A stretch of DNA of 28,196 bases from contig JAIPMN010017767.1 in the NCBI GenBank assembly GCA_020650975.1, positions 1-28,196 of the forward strand. Direction: 5' to 3'. Shown here in pieces: positions 20,971-28,196 of the stretch. A program made the position numbers and the translations under genes. The stretch is from Apostichopus californicus. Lineage: Eukaryota; Echinodermata; Holothuroidea; Aspidochirotida; Stichopodidae. Under the pieces are notes generated by a model. The model was not told where the DNA came from. It did not search any database and worked only from the letters and a program-made list of their open reading frames with translations. Every line of letters starts with the position of its first letter. Position 1 is the first letter of the stretch.

Positions 20971-21283
20971 GATTTAACATGATCATATTGTGATGTGTTG
21001 AAGAAGAGGTACCATGGGTATTATTCACTGATTCCATTAAAATGAATACCATCTTAATAATGTGTAAAGAAAGAAATGTGGGTGAATATTGTGGTCTCAG
21101 GATTATTTGTTTTTGGAGAGGTTCATGGAATTAGATTTGATTTTCTCTGTTAGTGTTTAAGGTTTTTTTTCCATTTTCATTCATGAGTTTGTGACTTTAG
21201 ACTGCCCAACTATTGTATCAAAAGTCTGCTGTGTGGCTCTTCTGTGACCACCTTGTTCTTGTATTTCCGTGATGTTATGAGGT

Positions 21284-21297
21284 GTCACCATGGCAAC
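21284..21297 (+). promoter_or_regulatory. X-box-like palindrome in the 3' UTR
   Basis: GTCACCATGGCAAC matches the RFX-factor X-box consensus GTNRCC-AT-RGYAAC at every position. A near match, GTCACCATGGCAAG, sits in intron 4 at 14593-14606. Only the motif is seen; binding is not shown. Confidence 0.35.
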
Positions 21298-21450
21298 ACA
21301 ATAGCAAATTCTGTTTTCGAAATTATGGAAAATGCCACTTATGTTATACTTGCTGGAGGTAAGAAGTGGGTGGGACACTCACTGACTGTGTTAACTCAAT
21401 AATGTATCGGTGAAAAGTACATTCGAATGTGAAAACAAAAGAACAGAAAC

Positions 21451-21456
21451 AATAAA
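21451..21456 (+). terminator. CDC40: Possible proximal polyadenylation signal AATAAA
   Basis: A second AATAAA lies within the 3' UTR, followed by a T/G-containing stretch (TTGTTCAAATTTGTAT). Use of it would give a 3' UTR about 400 bases shorter. Confidence 0.35.
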
Positions 21457-21860
21457 CCATTGTTCAAATTTGTATCAATCGATTATAAGAAATACGAAAG
21501 GAGAAAGTTCCATTGCAAAATATGTGAGTAGGGGCAAGTGAAGAAAGTAAAGGAAAACGGATTATGCTCAGTGCAGAAACTAATCACCATGTTTGTACTA
21601 GAGTTGTAAGGATTTATACCATTGTAATTTCGAATCAAGTCACCGTCAGTAGTTGACTCATTGTATTATCTCCATGGTGATAATCATGACAAAGTTACTT
21701 GAATCATATCACTTTTGAACTTTCAGGACTTGAGTCAAAGTGGTTATGCACTGGTTTGTACTAGACTTTTAATTTGCAGGAAGAAATTTCAAAGTTGTAC
21801 ATATATTTTGTAATCATTGTCACATTTCAAAATCGTATGTACTTTATATTGTAATATTAC

Positions 21861-21866
21861 AATAAA
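21861..21866 (+). terminator. CDC40: Polyadenylation signal AATAAA (distal)
   Basis: A canonical AATAAA is followed after GTTG by an A-rich stretch, about 1.49 kb after the stop codon. It is the likeliest main 3' end of the CDC40 transcript. Confidence 0.65.
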
Positions 21867-21880
21867 GTTGAAAAAAAAGA

Positions 21881-22891
21881 AAGAAGGATGATTCCAATTT
21901 GTCTATTTCCTGGAAAGGGCACAAAATTTTATAAAATATTAGAATACATAAACAAATCAGGTTTCATTTCTTTGAACGTTTGGGTCAGGTTAAAAGGGTT
22001 GTACACCCTGGCACCACCCCCACCACCCCCTGCCCTGGATCAGGGCCTGTTAATGACCATATCACACCTCCACAGACGTTTGCAAATATATATATATACA
22101 GTGCATATAATTTTCTTACAAAGCATATTCGTTTAATAAATATTCACTGCGCGATCACCATCCATGAGGCGGCCCAAGCAATCTCACAAAATGGTGCTCG
22201 AAAGGTAACTCGTAGGTTTGTGCTGAACCAATGTCAATCGCTTGTGTTAATTCTTAGTATCTACTCAACAATATACAAGAAAAAAGTTTTAAGATAGTTT
22301 ACTCCAAAAAGTATAAAGGTTGTGAAGAGGCGTTTGAATACTGGTCGCTCAATTTATCAGAAGTTTCTTCACTGTGCAGTGTGCAACTATTTATTTCCCT
22401 CAGTTGGTATGAAGAATGCACAGTTTTCTTATGAAGGAACGATAACATCACTACTAGACCAGCTGAGGTACAAACAACCTTTTGTACTGGGAGGGGGGAG
22501 GGGATGGGGGGCTAAGATTTCAAGTCTTCCAGGGGAGGGATAAATTTTGGAGGCTGCTTAGATGAAAAATAGTGCTATTTTTTTAAACGATGTTGAAGAA
22601 ATTTTGGGTTGTACCACATATACATGATACAATTGTATTTTTGGGGGGATATTGTCTGCCAGTGGGGGCATCTCCCTGCCCCAAAGAACTATATGTGGTT
22701 GCAAACCCTGACCATCAGCAGCTATGTGATGTAGTGATTCCATAATTTATGTTTATATGTTTCTTTCTTCAATAATTGAACTTAGATGGACCTAAACTGA
22801 AACCTTATTACATGCATTTTGTATTACCTCATTTGCCTATCCATTTCCGAATTCGATTAAACAATGATGAAAACAAAAGTATGGAATAGAA
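21881..22891. other. Downstream intergenic DNA, degraded repeat ends only
   Basis: Contains C- and G-rich patches (22010-22030, 22488-22510, 22640-22685) resembling the G-rich termini of the hAT-like elements nearby. I could not pair them into bounded elements. No gene seen. Confidence 0.5.
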
Positions 22892-23107
22892 CACTGGCGG
22901 ATCCAAGGGGGGGCCAAGGGGGGCCATGGCCCCCCCCAAAGGTGAGCCAAAAAAGTGTTTCCGAACATCCGCTAAATCATATGATTGGATAAGGAATAGC
23001 AGTGGTAGACTAGTCTAAACCTTTTCGTTTTCTGGTTTAAAATTAAATGTATGAGCATGAGGATTTATCACCATTTTGCAGTTACAGGCTGGTTGTAAGA
23101 AATTTAT

Positions 23108-23653
23108 CAGGCGCGGTTCCAGGGGGGGTCCAGGGGGTCCGGACCCCCCCTGCTCTTGGCCAAAAAAAAAAAAAAGAGAAAAAAAAGAGAAAAAAAAGAG
23201 GAAAAAAAAGAGAGAAAAAAAGAGAGAGAGAAAAAAATAATTAAATTAAACGCCAATTTTAAACATGTAGGACGTCTTACAAGTCAGCCAGGTGTGTCTT
23301 TTCCGTCAAATGAACTATAGTGTGCACGCGTGCTACACGTGCCAAAAATGAAAAATCTCAATTTTCAGACCATCTCAACTCATCTGATATGTATTACCAT
23401 ATTTCATAGATTGTTTTTTTCTCATCAATTGAGAAATTGCAGACATGAGATCCATATTTTCAGGCTAGGTACATGCAACTTAGAATATTCGGGAAGTGCC
23501 GTTTCCGGCCATCTGGGGGGTTTTTAAAGCCAAAAATTTTCTGGTACGCTCCGCGCCAACCGATGGTGGCGCTCCGCTTAGATAGTCTTACGTTCAGGCG
23601 CGGCTGGACCAGTCAGACCCACCCCCCTGTCACAAATCCTGCATCCGCCCCTG
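23108..23653. mobile_element. Second hAT-like element nested in the first
   Basis: Termini CAGGCGCGGTTCCAGG and CCTGCATCCGCCCCTG are inverted repeats with three mismatches in 16. Its 3' part (about 23488-23605) is homologous to the intron 3 element. The target duplication is not clear. It contains an A/G-rich expansion at 23161-23237. Confidence 0.7.
23161..23237 (+). repeat. Polypurine A/G simple repeat
   Basis: A 77-base strand of A and G only, apart from one T at the end, in units of roughly GAAAAAA and AGAG. It lies inside the nested hAT-like element and gives a lysine/arginine-only frame of no coding meaning. Confidence 0.9.
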
Positions 23654-24042
23654 ATGTATAACCTATAAGAAATAAAATTTCTTGAGAAAGATGATCCCAA
23701 CTTTGTTTTATAAATATTTTAGAAAATTACACCTGGGAAACATTTTTTTTAGAAGTAAATTAACATCACCATTGTACACTTTTGTCGCACCAAATTGCAT
23801 CTGAGGGCATTCAGCAAAAGAAAATTTTCAAAAGGGGAGGGGGCACCCCCTCCCCTTAGACCCCTCCCCCATATCACTCTAATGCCACTTTGGCCCCTCC
23901 CAAACAAAGGCCCTGGATCCGCCAGTGGAATAGAAGCGTTTTGTTATCAGACTTTTGATCGTTTATTTTGACTTGAATAATATCGTAAGAGTCGAAATAA
24001 TAATCTGGAATACTTTGGTTTCTGATTATCTATCTGTGTTTT

Positions 24043-24860
24043 GTTCTTAGGATATCACTTAAGTTGGGCTTTCTGTGAAACTAATAATTTATTAAGGTAT
24101 GATTATTATTCTTGCCCCACCACCCACACCCCCCCCACCCAAAGGTGAAAGAAAGAACAAAGAGTAATACGGATGGAGAAAACAAGTAGACTGGTGCATA
24201 ACGTAATGAGTAATTCATTCATTGTCTGTTCAATATCTAGATTTGAAACACCGCCTCCAGTTATTTTTCATTGGCGTTAACATCGAGTGGTTCGTTAACT
24301 ACCACCGAATGTAGTCTAGCAGTAACAACAGCCAATTTCAATTCTTAATACCACTCTTCACTGTCCTACCACATCATGCCTCAAAGCATTCGTTTTGTCA
24401 GAAGGAACAGTCTCAAACCTTTGTCCGATAGAAACCTGATTTTCGTTGCGACAGGAAGTACAGTAGGACCCTATGTGAAAAGAAAATACCAAAACTAGGC
24501 GATTATCAATGGTTTACTAATGTATATACTCATCCAATGCTTTGACGTTCTTATGATGTCTCTTAAGTTAGGTTTGCTCTGGAACAAACCATTTGTTACG
24601 ATATGATTATTGTTTTGGCCAAAGAAACCCCACAAATAAAAGCAATACACAACAAAAAAATACGGTTGGTACAAAACGAAAAATTGATGAAAATTGTTGT
24701 GAGTAATTAATTCAGTATGTGTACAAAATCTCGATGTTAAACATCGCCCCCAGTTTTTCATTGCTGTCAACACCAGCGGTTTGTTTATATCACCGAATTA
24801 AGTCTAACAGTTATTAATAATTGTTTACTTATGTATATTCATGAGATGATATGACGTATG
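24043..24860 (+). repeat. Diverged duplicated block, two copies about 504 bp apart
   Basis: Copy A (about 24043-24330) and copy B (about 24547-24820) share collinear blocks: GTTCTTA.GAT.TC.CTTAAGTT, .TATGATTATT.TT, AATACGG, GTGAGTAATTAATTCA-like, CATCG or CACCG followed by CCCAGTT.TTTCATTG, and CACCGAAT..AGTCTA. The stretch before copy B (24508-24547) also resembles the one after it (24819-24856), as in an old tandem array. Origin unknown. Confidence 0.7.
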
Positions 24861-25714
24861 GCACTTAATTATTCCATAGTCAGAGAAGAGTGTGTTCGTT
24901 ATCACTCTGACTATAGGACTCCAGAAATAATTCCAGCACTGATGTTGGTGATTATGACACTGAAAATCGTTATACCTTACCGGAATGAACTGTGAACATT
25001 AAATACATTATTTTACTTTGTTTTAGGTCACATTCGTCGGTAGACACTATCCAAAAACATAGTTTCGTCATAACTACGCACATCACGATCGGTGGTTTTT
25101 TGTACTCGTTCACGTCCGAAAGGCTAAGAACTAAACCCCGGGTGCGTCAAACAATTATTGATGCCAATGGAAAATTTGTTATTTGCACATCCTTAGCTGT
25201 ATAGGCTGAGCGATCGACCACTAATGTAATACTTACCACTAATTACATGTAATAAAGTGGTCGTTATACGAGGCACAACCCAATCATTATCTTTGGCATT
25301 ATATGACAGAAATCCGTGTCCTTTAACAGAAAAATCTAGCTCCGTTTGATAGATATCGAAATTTAAAATTGTCGTAGGAATTGTGATTTTAAAAATTTCT
25401 GATGTCATAGTGCTACTATTAGATCTGGAACCTTTATCTTTATCTTTGTTTTGTCTTTCAAATTTTTCAAGCTAAACATGTTCACAGTGTGACACTGTAA
25501 CCAATACCATCAAAAGGTCATTGTTAAGGGCTCTAGAATTTTCAATTCAGCATTTACAAAACTACCATCTCCATTACAGACAATAAACGTTTGATTGAAT
25601 ATAGAAAAAACATAACAAAGTCACGCACAGGTGGCTCGATGATCTCATATTTAGACCTGATTAAATCGTTAGTGTTGTATGTGATGGAATGTTTAGTCTG
25701 TGATATCTGATAGA
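24861..25714. other. Intergenic DNA, no gene recognised
   Basis: Contains a 10-nt inverted repeat ATAGTCAGAG/CTCTGACTAT (24876-24885 and 24905-24914). Otherwise AT-rich without coding features. Confidence 0.55.
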
Positions 25715-25915
25715 GGACAGGGACATGATCGGATTCGAACAGTGATATGGCTGGATTCGGACAGGGACATGGCCGGATTCGGAAAGGGATATGGTCGGGT
25801 TCGGACAGGGACATGGCCGGATTAGGACAGGGACATGGCAGGATCCGGACAGGGACATGGTCGGATAGAGGACAGGGACATGACCGGATACAGGACAGGG
25901 ACATGGCCGGATAGA
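25715..25915 (+). repeat. Minisatellite, nine units of 22-23 bp
   Basis: Six 22-bp units (25715-25846) of form GGACAGGGACATGGCCGGAT plus TC, followed by three 23-bp units (25847-25915) ending ATAGA or ATACA. The minus strand reads as a proline/cysteine/serine-rich frame only because of the repeat. Confidence 0.95.
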
Positions 25916-26336
25916 GGAGAGTAATAGTTAAGTGTTAGAAATAAGACAGACATGATTATACCAGTATTGTAAATAGAGTTTTTATCGAAGAAAAGCTGCG
26001 GAGCCTAAGTCGAATTAAATCGTTTTAAAATCAATGATACCATCTTAGTTGTTAGAAGACCTTCCCATCTTTGAGTATAAGTTTTTATATATCTGAAAGA
26101 CCACAACACACGCCTTATATACGCATTTGAATTTATAAGTCATTATGAGACCAATTTGAAACCTCTCTTCCATGCCAGCCCTGCAACCCAACATTTCAAC
26201 CTAGATTATGAAAGCAGGGGACACATCGTCTTCCCTCCTGTACTATGAACTGTACATACCCGAGTGTTCGGGTATTAGTTAACTACGGATATAGATACTG
26301 CCACGTATGTATAGATACTGCCAGAAAATGGCGCGT
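25916..26336. other. Intergenic DNA, no gene recognised
   Basis: AT-rich. A small duplicated TATAGATACTGCCA occurs twice near 26290-26325, and a short hairpin ATACCCGA/TTCGGGTAT lies near 26257-26276. Confidence 0.55.
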
Positions 26337-26344
26337 TACACAGT

Positions 26345-26746
26345 CAGTGGCGTCGACAGACATTTCAATCTTGGGGGCACAGGGGGGGGGGGGGACAGCA
26401 CTTAAGGGGGCACAATGTTTATTTGTGAATGTTGTCCGGGGGAGGGGTCTAAGAGGAGGGGGTGTCCTCCTCCCCTTTGAGAAATTTTTGATTAATTAAG
26501 AGTCCTTAGATGCAATCTGATGCTATATTTTGCAACTTGAAGTAACTTAAGTTCAAGAATTTTCGGGCTTAGTCTGTCCTATATTTATTTCTTTAATTGA
26601 GACGGATAAAGTTTTTGTTTTGAGTATTTTTTTAACACTACAAATCGTATCTGGGGGAGGGGGCACCTGGGGGAACCGGGGCACGATTTTTGGGGGAATG
26701 CACGCCCCCCCCCCCTCCCCAGGCCACCCCCTGCGCGACGCCACTG
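26345..26746. mobile_element. hAT-like non-autonomous element, 8-bp TSD
   Basis: A 402-bp segment with perfect 11-bp inverted ends CAGTGGCGTCG / CGACGCCACTG and flanking 8-bp direct repeats TACACAGT (26337-26344) and TACACAGC (26747-26754), seven of eight matching. Poly-G and poly-C tracts lie inside the ends. The 122-codon minus-strand frame across it is a by-product of these tracts. Confidence 0.9.
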
Positions 26747-26754
26747 TACACAGC

Positions 26755-28196
26755 AACTTCTCTGATGTAATAGTCACCAAAGCAAACGGTGAAAATATGT
26801 TACAGGCAGTGTTACAATGACTGTAAAGTGGAAACACACTGAATGTGATTAAACTAAAAACCCAACCCCAACAACACCACCCATCCCCCCCCCCCCTCCC
26901 GCTGCCACCACCAACAAACAAGACACATAAATTGCAGGCGAAATATTAGAGAACATCAATCGAGAACCTACTTATAGTTTGTGACTACGCTGGTTGGATA
27001 TTCTGCTATTTTGATGGTATGCATTCACGAGGATGGTCTTAAAATCAATTTTACTTTGATGTTTCAGTTAATTAACGCGGGAACAGGTGCCAAAGCAACA
27101 AGCAACTTTTCGAGATAAATCAATTTTATCAACAGATCAGAAAATCGTATTTTAAGTGAATTTTGTTGTTGTTTTTTGGGCAGTTTTGTATTTTAAGGTT
27201 TGTTGGTACTTGTTATATCAAGCGTGGGAATATAACTTTGATCGTCTTTGGAGCTTTTTGGTCCGTACGGAAGGTCATATTAACCCATACCCGCGTAATC
27301 GGCTAGTTGCTATGACAACCATGGTAGTATACGTGTAAGCGAATATTGTACGTTCTACCTTAAAAGTTTCCTTCTGTTATGTAAAAAAGTACCATTTTGC
27401 GGAAAAATTAAAAGAAATGTTATTAAGAAGTGCTCTTTCATTGACAAAAAAATAATAAAACGGATTAAAATTAAAAAGTGTCATTTTCTTGAGAAAAAAA
27501 CCCGTTCAAATCAGTACTAAAGTGTGTGCTGTTATACATGCTAAAGGTTAAAACAAGATGATAAGTTTTCTGAAATATTGTGCCAAAATGAAATAATAAT
27601 AATAATCCTTTTAAATGAATTACCTTTGTGATAGACTGATTTTTTTTTATTCAAATATTAAACCTTAAGGAACATCTTAACGTCAATATATTTTTCTTAT
27701 TATTTATACTCCTGTTAATAAATAGTATTATATTTTACACTGGTTGAATAATATTGAAATTCAGTTTCGGGATTTTCTAGCACATTTATTGGCTAGTTGC
27801 TACGACGATCGACCAAGTTACACAGTGAACCTAGGTACATTCCCATCATTTTAACTCATATTTGTTTGTTTGTAAGTTTTTATGTTTGTTTTGTTACTAT
27901 ACTTGTTTGGCTAAGATTCAATGATAGAATTTGTTCTTTACAGAAACTCAGTTAATGCAACGCATAGACCATCTTGATCCCTGATTCTGATGTTTATATA
28001 CTTAGTTCTAAACATTTCATCGCACAGAAGTTTGTTGATACCAATTTGAATCGCAGTAAACATGCAAACTATTTTGTTTTTGTTTCATTACTTGAAATTA
28101 AACTCGGCAATTCAAACCAGTCAACTATACTATGCTAAATTAATAACAAAAAGTATCGAAGCTTTACAATAAATCAACCCCTCCCCCCCCCACCTC
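26755..28196. other. Intergenic DNA to the window end, no gene recognised
   Basis: AT-rich with C-rich patches at 26885-26900 and 28180-28192. GGCTAGTTGCTA(C/T)GAC occurs twice (27300-27316 and 27791-27806); the first copy continues to GTTGCTATGACAAC, two bases away from an X-box palindrome. Confidence 0.5.

Larger units (their letters stand above)
20373..21880 (+). other. CDC40: CDC40 3' untranslated region
   Basis: About 1.5 kb between the stop codon and the last good poly(A) signal with no long coding frame. It contains a tandem repeat (20642-20970), a perfect X-box-like palindrome (21284-21297), a Pumilio-type TGTACATA at 21796-21803 and two AATAAA hexamers. The exact cleavage site is not determined. 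Confidence 0.75.
22892..23927. mobile_element. hAT-like element carrying a nested insertion, 8-bp TSD
   Basis: Perfect 13-bp terminal inverted repeats CACTGGCGGATCC / GGATCCGCCAGTG, flanked by perfect 8-bp direct repeats GAATAGAA (22884-22891 and 23928-23935). Strong G and C runs lie just inside each end. No transposase is present. About half its length is a second element (23108-23653). Confidence 0.92.

Noticed and set aside
21980..22297. 105-codon plus-strand open frame just downstream of CDC40
   Set aside because: It starts in a proline-rich C-tract typical of decayed element ends, and no domain or splice evidence supports it.
23096..23676. TAAGAAAT on both sides of the nested element as its target duplication
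   Set aside because: The copies are offset from the inverted ends by different distances (4 and 12 bases), so this is probably chance.
25554..25904. 116-codon minus-strand open frame with repeated proline/cysteine/serine motifs
   Set aside because: It is the translation of the 22/23-bp minisatellite; no start context, splice structure or family match.
25715..25915. CRISPR-like repeat array
   Set aside because: Units are directly adjacent with no unique spacers, and the window is animal nuclear DNA.
26553..26921. 122-codon minus-strand glycine- and proline-rich open frame
   Set aside because: It runs across poly-G/poly-C tracts at the ends of a hAT-like element and past its boundary; composition explains it.

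Overview
The window is intron-rich, AT-rich animal nuclear DNA. It holds one recognisable protein-coding gene in a landscape of small DNA transposons and retroposon fragments. The gene is the single-copy splicing factor CDC40/PRP17. The repeats are non-autonomous hAT-like and 9-bp-TSD elements, tRNA-derived SINEs, a 5'-truncated LINE tail, and G- or C-rich element ends. The frequent TAGGCCTA-type motifs and the SINE core seen at 14385-14404 suggest a marine invertebrate, most likely a deuterostome such as an echinoderm. That placement is inference; I cannot name the species.

Layout. 1-7900 is intergenic: a Penelope/hammerhead-like motif (about 200-235), a 20-bp tandem repeat (1041-1104), a tRNA-derived SINE (about 2455-2660), a foldback palindrome (4185-4350) and a LINE 3' end (5671-6121). 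7940-20372 (+) is CDC40 in 12 coding exons. All introns are GT-AG and the exons join without a frameshift into 584 codons plus TGA. The 3' UTR runs to a poly(A) signal at 21861. From about 21880 to the end I see no gene, only repeats: a hAT-like element with a second element inside it (22892-23927), a diverged duplicated block (24043-24860), a 22/23-bp minisatellite (25715-25915) and another hAT-like element (26345-26746).

The gene product is predicted to be a spliceosome component: an acidic/charged N-terminal half followed by a seven-blade WD40 propeller. Nothing else in the window looks functionally linked to it.

Most notable structure: intron 1 carries three different non-autonomous elements in series, each flanked by a perfect 9-bp direct repeat. 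One of them is built from about a dozen CCGCCAT/ATGGCGG motifs. A fourth element, hAT-like with a perfect 8-bp duplication, sits 12 bases downstream of the exon 3 splice donor, and its target duplication overlaps the donor consensus. The 3' UTR contains a roughly 118-bp tandem repeat whose units each carry a GTTGCCATGGAGAT motif, and a separate perfect X-box-like palindrome. I did not find a convincing new gene system; these are architectural observations.
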